From the NCBI RefSeq assembly GCF_033898505.1, contig NZ_JAXAFK010000001.1, positions 372,001 to 436,000 on the forward strand: a DNA stretch of 64,000 nucleotides. The letters run 5' to 3'. The notes under the pieces were generated by a model that was given only the letters and a program-made list of their open reading frames with translations, made no database searches and had not been told where the DNA came from. This document shows, piece after piece, positions 1 through 12,358 of the stretch. Source of the stretch: Pectobacterium carotovorum. GTDB taxonomy: Bacteria > Pseudomonadota > Gammaproteobacteria > Enterobacterales > Enterobacteriaceae. Each line of letters begins with the position of its first letter. Positions within the stretch are counted from its first letter, which is position 1. Made by a program: the position numbers and the translations under genes.

Positions 1-146
1 AGTTCTGCCAGACGATGATCGGCTGCGGAAAAGAACATCTCCAGTTCATCATTGGAGAGTTCATACTTGTTTTTTTCAATAACGCGTTCGAGGGTGTCAA
101 TGGTTGTGCATTTACGCAAACGCATCAAATAGTCGATTTTTTTCAT
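1..146 (-). CDS. hha: Hha, haemolysin-expression modulating protein (3' end cut by window edge)
   Basis: Small nucleoid-associated protein that binds H-NS and helps silence horizontally acquired genes; paired with TomB it behaves as a toxin-antitoxin-like couple. The reverse strand reads [13 protein letters not shown], then the family signature [16 protein letters not shown] and ADHRLAEL, nearly identical to E. coli Hha over the 48 codons visible. The ATG at 144-146 gives the short N-terminus. The C-terminus lies outside the window. It lies 53 bases downstream of tomB on the same strand, the standard tomB-hha order, so the two are probably co-transcribed. Confidence 0.95.
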   Translation of the reverse strand, partial: MKKIDYLMRLRKCTTIDTLERVIEKNKYELSNDELEMFFSAADHRLAE

Positions 147-199
147 AATGGCCTATGCAAACAGTACCTGGTGGTTAAAAAATATAAATAAATTATTGC

Positions 200-568
200 T
201 TAAGTTTTAGCAGGCGTACAGACGTTCTCCCCTGAGAACATTCCGAATAATTTTGCTTTGGACTTCTGCCAGCGCCGCAGTTCAGCATCATTAATACCAT
301 AGTTGCTAAACAAGACGTAAGTATCATCCAAATACTTTTCAACCTGCTCTGAAAGCTCACTTTCGTTAGGGTATTTTATTTTAAATGTGAGAATAAACGT
401 AGCGATATGCTCAATAAGTTCATTTAATTGGAGATTGATCGCAGATGTTGGATCATTGACCCAGCCGTGACTGCTATCGCCTAACGTTGCTATGCTTTCG
501 TCACACAGATTCTCACATAAGAATCTGAGTTGGGCAATATCATAATGTTTTGGTGTGTACTCATCCAT
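200..568 (-). CDS. tomB: TomB, Hha toxicity modulator / antitoxin
   Basis: 122-residue acidic protein matching TomB (YbaJ) in length and sequence, beginning MDEYTPKHYDIAQLRFLCENL and containing the conserved GWVNDPTSAINLQLNELIEH block. In enterobacteria TomB counteracts Hha, reportedly by oxidising a cysteine of Hha, and influences biofilm formation. It is followed at once by hha on the same strand, so this is a complete tomB-hha pair apart from the window edge. A purine-rich GGAGGG sequence sits about 8 bases upstream of the ATG at 568 and supports this start. Confidence 0.95.
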   Translation of the reverse strand: MDEYTPKHYDIAQLRFLCENLCDESIATLGDSSHGWVNDPTSAINLQLNELIEHIATFILTFKIKYPNESELSEQVEKYLDDTYVLFSNYGINDAELRRWQKSKAKLFGMFSGENVCTPAKT

Positions 569-1164
569 ATCAATCCCTCCGTTAAGCCGTTATTCAGTGT
601 TACTGCGGTTAACACCTGGTAAACAGGTAGACTGATGAAACTTGCAAGATAAAACGTTAACGCTGTTTCGTATTCATGTTGTTACAGACAGAGCATTGAG
701 CCATTGTGATTTGTTCTGCAATGAATGAGACAACAGAGATGTTTGTACCTCCTACTCTCTACTATGTCGCGAAATAGGGTTGGCGTAAATACCAACCTAT
801 CATGACTTAACCTTAAGTATAGCTATACCATGTTGGTTACGGTTACGTCATTCTATATATGACTATAGCAAAAGCGCTCGTAAAATTCGCGGATAATAGG
901 TAAGGTTTTCATCGCTATTTATTTTGATTAATCCTCAGATTTTTTGTTGTAACAATGAGCATAGAATAAACTCGGCTGCTGATTATTTAATTATTTCTAT
1001 CTGAAAATATGAGAAATGGCAGAAGGAATGCGAAGGGATTGTTCAGTAGATAAGGTATGTTGGTGGGGCTTATCTTATTGTTTCAGAAGTTTTTTCATGC
1101 GCGCATCCCGTACAGTCTTGTTAACGTCATAACACAGACTGTATCGGGATGGGGTCGAGAAAGA
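569..1164. other. Intergenic region between tomB and rpmJ2, no gene seen
   Basis: About 600 bases with no convincing coding frame on either strand; a 75-codon plus-strand frame near 1057-1284 is the antisense shadow of rpmJ2. The left part must hold the tomB-hha promoter. It contains a short palindrome (GTATAGCTATAC, 817-828) nested inside a wider ACCAAC/GTTGGT repeat (791-837) of unknown meaning. Confidence 0.6.
1107..1149 (-). terminator. Long imperfect hairpin at the 3' end of rpmE2-rpmJ2
   Basis: CCCG + TACAGTCT + TGTTA pairs with TAACA + AGACTGTA + CGGG across a short loop, with two single-base bulges. It lies 16 bases past the rpmJ2 stop codon in the direction of that operon. There is no U-run after it on the minus strand, so it may stabilise the 3' end rather than act as an intrinsic terminator. 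Confidence 0.5.
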
Positions 1165-1308
1165 TTAACCTTTTTTCTTTTTTCCGCCTTGCACGGCCTT
1201 AAAGCGCGGATTGGATTTGCATATAACGTAAACTCGCCCGCGACGACGGACCACAATACAATCTTTGTGACGATTTTTTGCTGAACGCAGCGAACTAAGC
1301 ACCTGCAT
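1165..1308 (-). CDS. rpmJ2: Ribosomal protein L36, zinc-independent (C-) paralogue
   Basis: 47-residue basic protein beginning [17 protein letters not shown] and ending in a lysine-rich GGKKKKG tail. It matches the YkgO-type alternative L36, which lacks the full zinc-binding CCCH set of the primary RpmJ. It lies 17 bases downstream of rpmE2 on the same strand, as in the ykgM-ykgO pair. In E. coli this pair replaces the zinc-containing paralogues when zinc is short, freeing zinc from ribosomes. Location between tomB and acrB differs from E. coli K-12, where ykgMO lies elsewhere. Confidence 0.93.
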   Translation of the reverse strand: MQVLSSLRSAKNRHKDCIVVRRRGRVYVICKSNPRFKAVQGGKKKKG

Positions 1309-1325
1309 TTAATAACCCTCTCTGA

Positions 1326-1574
1326 TTACTTGAAGAAGTTCCCAAAGCGCTGCTGGAAGCGCGCCGTGCTGCCTTCTTTGGAATATTCTTTTTGCTTCCC
1401 GGTGTAATAGGGATGTGATGCCGAAGAAACGTCAATGGTGATGTAAGGGTAGCTGGTACCCTCCAGCTCAATGGTTCGATCGGTTTTAATCGTTGATCCT
1501 GTTCTGTAATAAACATCTGCGCTGGTATCATGAAATACCACCGTGCGATAGTCAGGATGAATACCTGCTTTCAT
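1326..1574 (-). CDS. rpmE2: Ribosomal protein L31 type B, zinc-independent paralogue
   Basis: 82-residue protein starting [20 protein letters not shown] and ending [11 protein letters not shown], the standard type-B L31 (YkgM). The CxxC zinc knuckle of primary L31 is absent, the hallmark of the zinc-free form that takes over on the large subunit when zinc is limiting. It is the promoter-proximal gene of an rpmE2-rpmJ2 operon. A Zur-like palindrome lies 17 bases upstream of the ATG, consistent with derepression in low zinc. Confidence 0.95.
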   Translation of the reverse strand: MKAGIHPDYRTVVFHDTSADVYYRTGSTIKTDRTIELEGTSYPYITIDVSSASHPYYTGKQKEYSKEGSTARFQQRFGNFFK

Positions 1575-1590
1575 ATTTACCTCTTTTGTT

Positions 1591-1602
1591 ATGTTATAAC
1601 AT
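1591..1602 (-). promoter_or_regulatory. Putative Zur operator of rpmE2-rpmJ2
   Basis: Perfect palindrome ATGTTATAACAT inside TGTTATGTTATAACATATGC, which fits the core of the enterobacterial Zur box (GTTATANNATAAC type). Its position just upstream of rpmE2 matches the known Zur control of the alternative L31/L36 genes. Similarity is by eye only. Confidence 0.7.
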
Positions 1603-1759
1603 ATGCATTATGTTGCGCTTTTTTGGCATGAGGATCAACCATTATGTTGTTTTGAGGCAGTGCTATCCCCTAAGTCACTGTAGACACAGATAAAGCTGTA
1701 AACCGCGCTGTCTGAGGCGGGTTAATCACTCGGAAAGGGAAGAAGGGCGGGGAAATAAA

Positions 1760-1780
1760 AAAGGCCGCTAGGCGGCCTTT
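1760..1780 (-). terminator. Intrinsic terminator after acrB
   Basis: AAAGGCCGC / GCGGCCTTT with a three-base TAG loop, 30 bases past the acrB stop. On the minus strand it is followed by TTTTATTT. The stem is symmetric and may work both ways. Confidence 0.85.
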
Positions 1781-1809
1781 TAGAGTTAGAGATGGTGGTA
1801 TGTTCGGTC

Positions 1810-4800
1810 TTAGTGCGCTGTTGTGTCGTCTACTTTCTTGCCGAAGCGACGGCGGACAACTACAAAGAACACGGGAACGAAGAAGATAGCCAACACGGTT
1901 GCGGTAATCATCCCGCCCATTACGCCAGTACCAACGGCGTTCTGTGCACCGGAACCTGCACCACTACTGATTACCAGCGGCATTACACCGAGGATAAAGG
2001 CAAGCGATGTCATCAGGATTGGCCGCAGACGCATACGAACGGCATCCAGTGTTGCTTCTACTAGTCCTTTCCCTTCTTTTTCCATCAGATCTTTAGCAAA
2101 TTCGACGATCAATATGGCGTTCTTCGCGGATAGCCCTATGGTTGTCAACAGGCCCACCTTAAAGTAAACGTCGTTTTCAAGACCTGTCATATTTGCCGCA
2201 ATCAATGCACCGATGATCCCCAATGGAACAACCAGCATGACGGAGAATGGTATTGACCAGCTCTCATAAAGCGCTGCCAGACACAGGAACACGACAATCA
2301 ATGAAATGGCATAGATTGCAGGTGCCTGGTTGCCGGATAACCGTTCCTGATAGGACATACCCGTCCATTCGTAACCGATACCTTGCGGTAATTGGGTGAC
2401 GAACTCTTCCATCAGCGCCATGGCTTCACCGGTACTCTTACCTGGAGCAGCTTCCCCCTGAATCTGCATGGATGGCTGGCCGTTATAACGCTCCAGACGC
2501 GGTGAACCGTATTCCCAGTGGCTCTGCGTAAATGCGGAGAATGGCACCATTTGTCCGTTGCTACCGCGGATATACCAGTTCTTGATGTCATCCGGCAGCA
2601 TACGGAAAGGCGCATCGGCCTGAACGTAAACTTTCTTCACGCGACCACGGTCGATAAAGTCATTCACGTAGGAGCCACCCAGCGTTGTTGCCAACGTGGA
2701 ACTGATATCCGACAGAGACACGCCAAGCGCCTGTGCTTTTTCCTGATCGATATCGAGACGGAACTGCGGGGTATCTTCCATCCCGTTAGGACGAACTTGC
2801 ACCAGCGTATCAGGGCGTTGTGCAGCCATGCCCAGCAGTTGGTTACGTGCTTCCGTCAGTTTTGCGTGCCCAAGGTTAGCCTGGTCAATCAGCTGGAAGT
2901 CGAAACCTGTCGCGGTACCCAGTTCGATAATCGCAGGAACGTTGGCGGCAATAACGATAGCTTCTTTATACTGGCTGAAGACCGCGTTAGCTCTGCCTGC
3001 AATTGCCTGAACTTTATTCTCCGCGCCGCTTCGTTCACTCCAGTCATTCAGGCTGGCGAAGGCCAGACCAGCGTTCTGCCCACGACCAGAGAATCCGAAG
3101 CCCGTTACGGTAAACACAGACTTGACGTTACCTTTCTCATTTTCGAGATAGTATTGCGTCATTCTGTCCATGATTTTCTGCGTGTTTTCCTGCGTTGCAC
3201 CTGAAGGTAACTGAACGATGTTCAGGAGAACCCCTTGGTCTTCGTCTGGCAGGAAGGAGGTCGGCAAACGTAAGAACAGCAAGGCCAGGCCGACAACAAT
3301 CAGCAGATAAATGACCAGATAACGGCCTGTGCTGCGCAGGATATTGGCTACGCTATCGGTGTAGTGATGCGTGCTTTTCTCAAACAGTCTGTTGAACCAG
3401 CCGAAGAAGCCTGTTTTCTCGCCGTGGTCGCCTTTGGCAATTGGTTTTAGCAGCGTTGCACAAAGCGCTGGCGTCAAAATCAACGCGACCAGCACCGACA
3501 GCACCATCGCTGAAACGATTGTGATGGAGAACTGGCGGTAGATTGCCCCTGTGGAACCACCTGTAAAGGCCATCGGGACGAATACGGCAGACAGTACCAG
3601 TGCAATACCAACCAGCGCGCCCTGAATCTGCTCCATGGAACGTTTGGTTGCTTCTTTAGGCGGCAGACCTTCTTCCGCCATGACACGTTCCACGTTTTCC
3701 ACAACAACGATGGCGTCATCCACCAGAAGCCCGATGGCGAGCACCATTGCGAACATCGTCAAGGTGTTAATGGAATAGCCAAACGCGGAGAGGATGGCAA
3801 ATGTCCCCAGCAAGACGACCGGCACCGCGATGGTTGGGATCAGCGTGGCACGGAAGTTCTGCAAGAACAGATACATCACCAGGAATACCAGTACGATAGC
3901 TTCCACCAGCGTTTTCACTACTTCGTTGATCGAGATCTTAACGAAAGGTGTTGTATCGTACGGGTAAACGACTTTCAGGCCAGCAGGGAAGAACTCTTCT
4001 GCTTTTGTCAGTGCCTCTTTTACTGCGGTTGCGGTATCCAGTGCGTTCGCGCCTGTTGCCAATTTGATACCGATACCGGCAGCAGGTTTACCATTGAAAC
4101 GAGCGATGACGTCATAGCCTTCTGCGCCCAGCTCAACGCGTGCGACATCTTTAAGGCGAACCTGTGAACCATCCGCGTTGACTTTCAACAGTATTTTAGA
4201 AAATTCTTCTGCTGAATTCAGGCGAGTCTGAGCAATGATCGAGGCATTTAATTGCTGGCCGGGAACCGGTGGCGCCCCCCCCAATTGTCCTGCGGCGATC
4301 TGGTTGTTTTGAACCCGAATTGCTGCGGTGACATCACCGGCGGTTAACTGATAGTTGTTCAGTTTGTTCGGATCCAGCCAGATACGCATGGCGTACTGAG
4401 AACCAAACAGCTGAGCGTCGCCTACGCCAGATGTACGGCTGATAGGGTCTTTAACGTTAGCGGCCACATAGTCAGCGATATCTTCCTGTGACATTTTACC
4501 GTCTTCACTGATGAAGGCGGCAACCATGAGGAAGCTGCTACTGGATTTCTGAACATTCACCCCTTGCTGCTGTACTTCCTGCGGCAGCAGCGGCATGGCC
4601 AGTTGCAGTTTATTCTGCACCTGAACCTGCGCGATGTCCGGATCCGTACCTGCTTCAAACGTCAGCGTAATCTGAACCGTACCAGAAGAGTCACTGCTTG
4701 ATGACATATACATCAGGTTATCGATACCGTTCATATTCTGTTCGATAACCTGTGTCACGGAATCTTGCAGCGTTGATGCATCGGCCCCTGGATAAGTTGC

Positions 4801-4938
4801 TGTTACGTCAATCGCGGGTGGTGCGATCGTCGGATACTGGGCAATCGGTAATTTAACAATTGCCAGCAACCCCGTCAGCATCACCATGATGGCGAGTACC
4901 CATGCAAAAATGGGTCGATCTATAAAAAACTTAGCCAT
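1810..4938 (-). CDS. acrB: AcrB, RND multidrug efflux transporter
   Basis: 1042-residue inner-membrane proton/drug antiporter of the hydrophobe/amphiphile efflux family; with AcrA and TolC it forms the main tripartite multidrug pump. The sequence starts [20 protein letters not shown] (first membrane helix). It carries the paired aspartates of the proton relay in transmembrane helix 4 ([13 protein letters not shown]) and the duplicated 6-helix plus large periplasmic loop layout. It is seven residues shorter than E. coli AcrB. The gene follows acrA with a 28-base gap, as one operon controlled from the acrA-acrR intergenic region. In plant-pathogenic enterobacteria AcrAB helps resist plant antimicrobials. 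Confidence 0.98.
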   Translation of the reverse strand: MAKFFIDRPIFAWVLAIMVMLTGLLAIVKLPIAQYPTIAPPAIDVTATYPGADASTLQDSVTQVIEQNMNGIDNLMYMSSSSDSSGTVQITLTFEAGTDPDIAQVQVQNKLQLAMPLLPQEVQQQGVNVQKSSSSFLMVAAFISEDGKMSQEDIADYVAANVKDPISRTSGVGDAQLFGSQYAMRIWLDPNKLNNYQLTAGDVTAAIRVQNNQIAAGQLGGAPPVPGQQLNASIIAQTRLNSAEEFSKILLKVNADGSQVRLKDVARVELGAEGYDVIARFNGKPAAGIGIKLATGANALDTATAVKEALTKAEEFFPAGLKVVYPYDTTPFVKISINEVVKTLVEAIVLVFLVMYLFLQNFRATLIPTIAVPVVLLGTFAILSAFGYSINTLTMFAMVLAIGLLVDDAIVVVENVERVMAEEGLPPKEATKRSMEQIQGALVGIALVLSAVFVPMAFTGGSTGAIYRQFSITIVSAMVLSVLVALILTPALCATLLKPIAKGDHGEKTGFFGWFNRLFEKSTHHYTDSVANILRSTGRYLVIYLLIVVGLALLFLRLPTSFLPDEDQGVLLNIVQLPSGATQENTQKIMDRMTQYYLENEKGNVKSVFTVTGFGFSGRGQNAGLAFASLNDWSERSGAENKVQAIAGRANAVFSQYKEAIVIAANVPAIIELGTATGFDFQLIDQANLGHAKLTEARNQLLGMAAQRPDTLVQVRPNGMEDTPQFRLDIDQEKAQALGVSLSDISSTLATTLGGSYVNDFIDRGRVKKVYVQADAPFRMLPDDIKNWYIRGSNGQMVPFSAFTQSHWEYGSPRLERYNGQPSMQIQGEAAPGKSTGEAMALMEEFVTQLPQGIGYEWTGMSYQERLSGNQAPAIYAISLIVVFLCLAALYESWSIPFSVMLVVPLGIIGALIAANMTGLENDVYFKVGLLTTIGLSAKNAILIVEFAKDLMEKEGKGLVEATLDAVRMRLRPILMTSLAFILGVMPLVISSGAGSGAQNAVGTGVMGGMITATVLAIFFVPVFFVVVRRRFGKKVDDTTAH

Positions 4939-4966
4939 GAATTATACCGGCTCCTGTTAGAACGTC

Positions 4967-6160
4967 TTAAGACTTCGCGGGTTCTGCTGGCGCTTGTTGC
5001 GCCTGCTGATTTTCTTGAGCGACTTCTTTAGCCTTCACCTGCGCACCAGGTCTGATTTTTTGCAGACCCGTAACGATAACGCGATCGCCCGCTTTCAAGC
5101 CTTCGGTAACCAACCATTTGTCACCAATTGCTTTGCTGGTTGTAAGCGTGCGAGGTTCCACTTTATCGCCTTCCCCAACTACCATGGCGGTAGCCTGGCC
5201 ACGTGGATCGCGGGTGACACCTTGCTGCGGCACTAATAAGGCCGTCGGGTTAACGCCGGAATCGAGACGCGCGCGTACAAACATACCAGGAAGAAGGTTG
5301 TGCTGTGGGTTAGGGAAAATGGCGCGCAGCGTGATGGAACCGGTGGTTTCATCTACCGTGACATCAGAGAATTCCAATGTACCTGCTTCGGTATATTCAG
5401 TACCGTTTTCCAACAGCAGGCGGACATTGGCTTTGCCTGCACTTTGTTTCAGCGTGCCGTTTTCCAGCTCTTTCTTCAGTTGCAGGAAATCATTGCTGGA
5501 CTGCGTGACATCAACATAGATCGGATCGAGCTGCTGCACGGTCGTTAATGCCGTAGCTTGCCCGGTTGCCACTAATGCGCCTTCTGTCACCGTGGATTTA
5601 CCCACGCGCCCTTCGATGGGGGAATTAACTTTGGTGTAAGCCAGATTGATTTGTGCGGTGTCTACTGCTGCTTTGGCAGCCTGAACGGCCGCATCAGCCT
5701 GACGAGAAGTGGCAACGGCCTGATCGTAATCCTGCTTGCTGACGTAGTTGGTGCCCAACAGCGGTTTATAGCGGTTAACGGTCAGACGGGCAATTTCTGC
5801 CTGAGCCTGTGCCTGAGCAAGTGACCCTTTAGCGCTGTTGTAGCTTGCCTGATAGGTCGCAGGATCGATTTGATACAGCGATGCGCCGGCTTTAACGTCA
5901 GATCCTTCAACGAAGTTGCGTTTGAGGACAATACCGCCAACCTGCGGGCGAACCTCGGCAATGCGGTAAGCACTTGTACGGCCCGGCAGCTCGGTCATGA
6001 CATTTAGTGCTTCCGTTTTCAACGTAACAATACCCACTTCAGGCATCTGCTGCTGTGCGCCGCCTTGCTGATTATTGCCGCCATCACATCCTGCGAGCAT
6101 TAAGCCGCCAGAAAGCATCAGAACTGCCGCCAGAGGCGTTAGCCCTCTGTTTTTGTTCAT
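4967..6160 (-). CDS. acrA: AcrA, periplasmic adaptor of the AcrAB-TolC pump
   Basis: 397-residue membrane fusion lipoprotein. The N-terminus has a hydrophobic signal with lipobox LMLAGC, so the mature protein should start at the cysteine near residue 25. After it come the barrel-sandwich (lipoyl) half motifs, the alpha-helical hairpin rich in Ala and Gln (residues about 100-170) and the beta-barrel and membrane-proximal domains. The C-terminal tail is rich in Gln, Ala and Pro. It couples AcrB to TolC. First gene of acrAB, divergent from acrR, with the AcrR operator between them. Confidence 0.98.
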   Translation of the reverse strand: MNKNRGLTPLAAVLMLSGGLMLAGCDGGNNQQGGAQQQMPEVGIVTLKTEALNVMTELPGRTSAYRIAEVRPQVGGIVLKRNFVEGSDVKAGASLYQIDPATYQASYNSAKGSLAQAQAQAEIARLTVNRYKPLLGTNYVSKQDYDQAVATSRQADAAVQAAKAAVDTAQINLAYTKVNSPIEGRVGKSTVTEGALVATGQATALTTVQQLDPIYVDVTQSSNDFLQLKKELENGTLKQSAGKANVRLLLENGTEYTEAGTLEFSDVTVDETTGSITLRAIFPNPQHNLLPGMFVRARLDSGVNPTALLVPQQGVTRDPRGQATAMVVGEGDKVEPRTLTTSKAIGDKWLVTEGLKAGDRVIVTGLQKIRPGAQVKAKEVAQENQQAQQAPAEPAKS

Positions 6161-6250
6161 AGATAAACCTCAAGTGTCCGATTTGAAATTGACCAATGGA
6201 TCACAAGCTCAAAAACCCATTGCTGCTATAGTCTTATGTTCGTGCTATGT

Positions 6251-6274
6251 TACATACATACTTGAATGTATGTA
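6251..6274. promoter_or_regulatory. AcrR operator in the acrA-acrR intergenic region
   Basis: 24-base inverted repeat with half sites TACATACAT and ATGTATGTA. It closely matches the palindrome bound by AcrR between acrA and acrR in E. coli, differing only in the centre. Its place between the two divergent starts fits repression of both acrAB and acrR. Confidence 0.9.
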
Positions 6275-6325
6275 AATCTCACTTTCCTTCAAATACAGCG
6301 ATATGGCACGAAAAACCAAACTATC

Positions 6326-6967
6326 ATGGCACGAAAAACTAAAAAACAGGCTCAGGAAACCCGACAACAGATACTGGATACTGCGTTAAGAGTGTTCTCT
6401 GAGCATGGTGTGTCTGCGACTTCATTGTCTGACATTGCGACTGCTGCCGGCGTGACCCGGGGTGCTATTTATTGGCATTTTAAAAATAAAGCTGAAATTT
6501 TCGATGAGATCTGGGCGCTGGCAGAGTCAAAAATCAGTGAGTTTGAAATAGAGTATCAGACAAAATTCCCTGATAATCCACTCCGCGTAATGCGTGAATT
6601 ATTGATTTATATGCTGCGTTTAACCGTTAGCGATACTCACTGGCGATCCATTCTGGAGATCGCTTTTCACAAATGCGAGTTTGTCGGTGAAATGTTGCAA
6701 TCGTATAATGCACGCAAAGAGCTTTATCTTTCCTGCTACGTCGATATTGAAGAAAACCTGATTAAGTGCATTCACATGGGTATGTTGCCGACGGACATTC
6801 ATCCCCGTCGGGCCGCGATTGCGCTGCGTGCCTATTTTTCCGGCGTGATGGAGAACTGGCTATTTATGCCGGAAAGTTTCGATCTCGATCAGGAAGCTCC
6901 GTCGCTGGTGGATGCTTTTATCGATATGCTGCATTTTAGCCCGGCGCTGCGTAAACCCGCTGAGTAA
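6326..6967 (+). CDS. acrR: AcrR, TetR-family repressor of acrAB
   Basis: 213-residue TetR-family repressor. The N-terminal helix-turn-helix (residues about 10-55) reads QILDTALRVFSEHGV, then SLSDIATAAGVTRGAIYWHF, typical of AcrR. The C-terminal two-thirds is the ligand-binding domain that senses drugs and releases the operator. The start MARKTKKQAQETRQQ was chosen by match to E. coli AcrR. A near-copy of the first 19 bases of the gene lies 23 bases upstream (ATG at 6303-6305), out of frame, so the beginning of the gene appears tandemly duplicated. Confidence 0.96.
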   Translation: MARKTKKQAQETRQQILDTALRVFSEHGVSATSLSDIATAAGVTRGAIYWHFKNKAEIFDEIWALAESKISEFEIEYQTKFPDNPLRVMRELLIYMLRLTVSDTHWRSILEIAFHKCEFVGEMLQSYNARKELYLSCYVDIEENLIKCIHMGMLPTDIHPRRAAIALRAYFSGVMENWLFMPESFDLDQEAPSLVDAFIDMLHFSPALRKPAE

Positions 6968-7002
6968 GCCGTCGCTGACGGCGCCAACGCCTCTGCCTCT
7001 TA

Positions 7003-7191
7003 TCACTTAAGTAACTTCTCCTTAATAGAGAGTTCAGCGTCACTTTCCTCTTGTGAGCGTTTTTTCTCAAAGTCGGTACGTACAATCTCCAGAGCGGCCA
7101 GTGCAATACGTGGTTCGATCTGGTTTTCTTCCAGCAACATAATCAAATCGACCGCCAGCTTGATTTCGGGTGGGGCATTTTCAAGTGACAT
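7003..7191 (-). CDS. rsmS: RsmS (YbaM-type) small regulatory protein
   Basis: 62-residue protein [20 protein letters not shown], matching the YbaM/RsmS family in full. In soft-rot bacteria RsmS has been linked to control of exoenzymes and other Rsm-dependent traits; its biochemical role is not known. It lies 42 bases downstream of priC on the same strand, the same ybaM-priC pairing as E. coli. The E. coli neighbour mscK, normally between acrR and ybaM, is absent here. Confidence 0.88.
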   Translation of the reverse strand: MSLENAPPEIKLAVDLIMLLEENQIEPRIALAALEIVRTDFEKKRSQEESDAELSIKEKLLK

Positions 7192-7233
7192 GAACCAGTT
7201 CCTCTTTTTTCTTTTCTCTGCGAAGCCGCTGCG

Positions 7234-7770
7234 TTATAGCCCTTGCTCCCGGCGTTCGATCTGGCGCTCCAGTCGCGACAGCGCCTGACGGCAGCGTGAT
7301 AGTCGTCCTTCCAGCGCCGCCAGCTCTTTTTGTAGCCGCTGTTGCTCGCTGAAAAGCGTCTGCGTGACGAGCAGGCTTTCTCTATCCTGAATCATGGAGA
7401 GCAAGCGGCGTTCATAATCCTGATGTTCTGCCAGCTTGTGATACACATCTTCCGGCGGCGGGGCCGCATGTTGCTCCTGCCGGCGTAATGACTGCGTTGC
7501 CAGTTCGCGCTGCAGTGCGGCTATCTGGCTGACCAGTTTTTCTGCCAGAAATGCCACGCGCTCAGTGCGTTGCTCGGCGACCAGCTGTTTTATTGCATGC
7601 AAATTTTGCTCAACTTCGGCGTGATAATCCCGTAGTCGGGTGCCATAGCTGCTAAAAAGCTGGCGATCAAAGCGCGATTGTGGCACGGCTTTATCCGCCA
7701 GCGGTTCGAGTTCTTTCGCCAGCGTAGTAATTTGTTGTTCAAGCGCCTGCAGCAATCGGTGCGTGTTCAC
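7234..7770 (-). CDS. priC: PriC, primosomal replication protein N''
   Basis: 178-residue, helix-rich basic protein matching PriC, which helps load DnaB at stalled replication forks independently of PriA. It begins MNTHRLLQALEQQITTLAKE and has heptad-like charged helices (RRQEQHAAPPPEDVYHKLAE, and a C-terminal coiled region RQALSRLERQIERREQGL). Conserved neighbours rsmS (downstream) and ybaN (divergent, 210 bases away) support the call. Confidence 0.93.
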   Translation of the reverse strand: MNTHRLLQALEQQITTLAKELEPLADKAVPQSRFDRQLFSSYGTRLRDYHAEVEQNLHAIKQLVAEQRTERVAFLAEKLVSQIAALQRELATQSLRRQEQHAAPPPEDVYHKLAEHQDYERRLLSMIQDRESLLVTQTLFSEQQRLQKELAALEGRLSRCRQALSRLERQIERREQGL

Positions 7771-7980
7771 TGGTTTCCCTTACGGTAAGGCTGATGATTC
7801 AGCAAGTCGGCGCGTGGTGTATCGATAATCGTTAGCCAACATCGCCTTAATACACTGCATGAGGATATCTTAACTAATCCATCAGGCAAGGTAGTGATAA
7901 AGTGTGATGGACATTGTCGTAGACAAGACATATTGAATAGACAAAACATATTTGGTAGCGAGCAAAGTATAAAGGTGAAT

Positions 7981-8376
7981 ATGTATCGCGTGTTGCTGAT
8001 TATATTAGGGTGGGTTTCCGTTGTGCTGGCAACGCTGGGTGTCGTGTTGCCTTTATTACCGACCACGCCTTTCTTGTTACTGGCCGCCTGGTGTTTTGCC
8101 CGTTCGTCTCCACGTTTCCACGACTGGCTACTTTACCGTTCCTGGTTTGGCAGCTATTTGCGCCATTGGCAGCAACATCGTGCACTGCCGCCGGGAGCAA
8201 AATGGAAGGCGGTTACCATGATTCTGTTAACGTTCGCGCTTTCGCTCTGGCTGGTCAAACTGGTGTGGGTCAGGATTTTGCTATTGGTCATTTTGGCTAT
8301 TTTGTTGACCTTCATGCTTCGTTTACCCGTGATTGATCCAGAACAACAAACGCAGGGCGCGGATCCGAAAAGATAG
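7981..8376 (+). CDS. ybaN: YbaN, DUF454 inner-membrane protein
   Basis: 131-residue small membrane protein of the DUF454 family, function unknown. The family motif GVVLPLLPTTPFLLLAAWCF follows the first membrane segment, and two more hydrophobic helices follow near the C-terminus. The frame is open further upstream, but ATG 7981 (MYRVLLIILGWVSV) matches the family start and has a GGTG ribosome-binding sequence just before it. Divergent from priC and upstream of apt, as in E. coli. Confidence 0.92.
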   Translation: MYRVLLIILGWVSVVLATLGVVLPLLPTTPFLLLAAWCFARSSPRFHDWLLYRSWFGSYLRHWQQHRALPPGAKWKAVTMILLTFALSLWLVKLVWVRILLLVILAILLTFMLRLPVIDPEQQTQGADPKR

Positions 8377-8590
8377 CGTAAGCGGCAGCCTCTGTGACGG
8401 GAATACAAAAAATACGCACCCAGAGTGCGGATAGTTGCATTTATCCGTCACTTTGACTAGATTTGAGCGTTTTCGTGCGCGGGTCGCCATTTTCCTCTTT
8501 GTCATAATGCCTCTTCATCACGCCATACGATGATGAAAGCCTTGTGGTGACCGGCATTTGTATGTTCAGAACGTTTTATCAGGCACAACT

Positions 8591-9148
8591 ATGATGACCG
8601 TAACAGCGCAGCAGCAGGCAGAATTAATTAAAAACAGTATCAAAAGCATCCCCGATTATCCAAAGCCGGGCATACTGTTCCGTGATGTCACCAGCCTGCT
8701 GGAAGATCCTGTGGCCTACGCAGCCAGTATTGAGATGTTGGCGAACCGTTACCGCAATAGCGGCGTGACGAAGGTCGTCGGCACGGAAGCGCGTGGTTTT
8801 CTGTTTGGCGCACCGGTTGCCTTGGCGCTGGGCGTGGGTTTTGTTCCCGTGCGTAAACCGGGCAAGCTGCCACGTCCGACAATCAGCGAAAGTTATGAAC
8901 TGGAGTACGGTTCAGATACGCTGGAAATTCATGCCGATGCGATCTCTGCTGGTGATAATGTGCTGGTGATTGACGATCTGCTGGCAACGGGCGGTACGCT
9001 CGAGGCAACGGTGAAATTGATTCGTCGCCTGGGTGGTACGGTCAATGATGCCGCTTTTATCATTAATTTGTTCGATCTGGGCGGCGAGCAACGCCTGACC
9101 GAGATGGGTGTCACCTGCTATAGCCTGGTTGACTTCCCCGGACATTAA
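8591..9148 (+). CDS. apt: Apt, adenine phosphoribosyltransferase
   Basis: Purine salvage enzyme converting adenine and PRPP to AMP in the cytoplasm. About 185 residues. It has the family core [19 protein letters not shown], the flexible-loop region [10 protein letters not shown] and the PRPP-binding motif [13 protein letters not shown]. The start is ATG 8591 or the adjacent ATG 8594; both follow an AGG seven to ten bases upstream and match the E. coli N-terminus. An in-frame start at 8558 is probably not used. dnaX follows after about 75 bases, as in E. coli. Confidence 0.96.
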   Translation: MMTVTAQQQAELIKNSIKSIPDYPKPGILFRDVTSLLEDPVAYAASIEMLANRYRNSGVTKVVGTEARGFLFGAPVALALGVGFVPVRKPGKLPRPTISESYELEYGSDTLEIHADAISAGDNVLVIDDLLATGGTLEATVKLIRRLGGTVNDAAFIINLFDLGGEQRLTEMGVTCYSLVDFPGH

Positions 9149-9222
9149 TCATAACAGTCTCGCCGATAGCGGCGTGGCTGTGTTAGCATGATTGCCTCAA
9201 TAACTCGACTGTTGCGGTATTG

Positions 9223-11664
<2,442 letters not shown>

Positions 11665-11665
<1 letters not shown>

Positions 11666-12270
11666 TGCAGACCAGTCCGCTTCTTGAATCATTGATGGAA
11701 GCGCTGCGCTGTCTGCCGGGCGTTGGGCCCAAATCGGCACAGCGCATGGCGTTTCAACTGCTGCAGCGTAACCGCAGCGGCGGTATGCGTCTGGCGCAGG
11801 CGTTGACGCGGGCGATGTCCGAAATCGGCCACTGTAGCGATTGCCGGACATTCACCGAGCAGGACGTTTGTGCGATTTGTTCGAATCCGCGCCGCCAGCA
11901 AAACGGGCAGATTTGCGTGGTGGAAAGTCCGGCGGATATTCAGGCTATCGAACAGACAGGGCAGTTTGCTGGCCGTTACTTTGTGCTGATGGGACATTTG
12001 TCGCCGCTTGATGGCATTGGCCCGGACGATATCGGTTTGGGGCGGCTGGAAGAGCGCCTGCAGGTGGAATCGATCAACGAAGTGATTCTGGCAACCAACC
12101 CGACAGTAGAAGGCGATGCTACGGCGAACTATATCGCTGAACTGTGTGCGCAACACGGTGTGATGGCCAGCCGTATTGCCCACGGTGTTCCCGTTGGCGG
12201 CGAGCTGGAAATGGTTGACGGCACAACGCTGTCCCATTCACTCGCGGGACGCCAGCCTTTCCGGTTTTAA
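11665..12270 (+). CDS. recR: RecR recombination mediator
   Basis: 201-residue protein that works with RecF and RecO to load RecA on gapped DNA. It contains the helix-hairpin-helix [13 protein letters not shown] near residue 20, a four-cysteine zinc finger ([17 protein letters not shown] near 57-72) and a Toprim domain ([12 protein letters not shown], then [11 protein letters not shown]). The start codon overlaps the ybaB stop (TGATG), indicating translational coupling. Confidence 0.97.
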
Positions 12271-12358
12271 TCTGTCGGCTGCCAGCGTCATTATCTGGCA
12301 GCCGCAGTCTTGCTTTCCCTCTCATCGCACCGTTTTCTTTTTCCGCTGAAATTTACCC

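Noticed and set aside
817..837. Small palindromes (GTATAGCTATAC and ACCAAC/GTTGGT) upstream of tomB
   Set aside because: Short and AT-rich; no evidence of a specific role.
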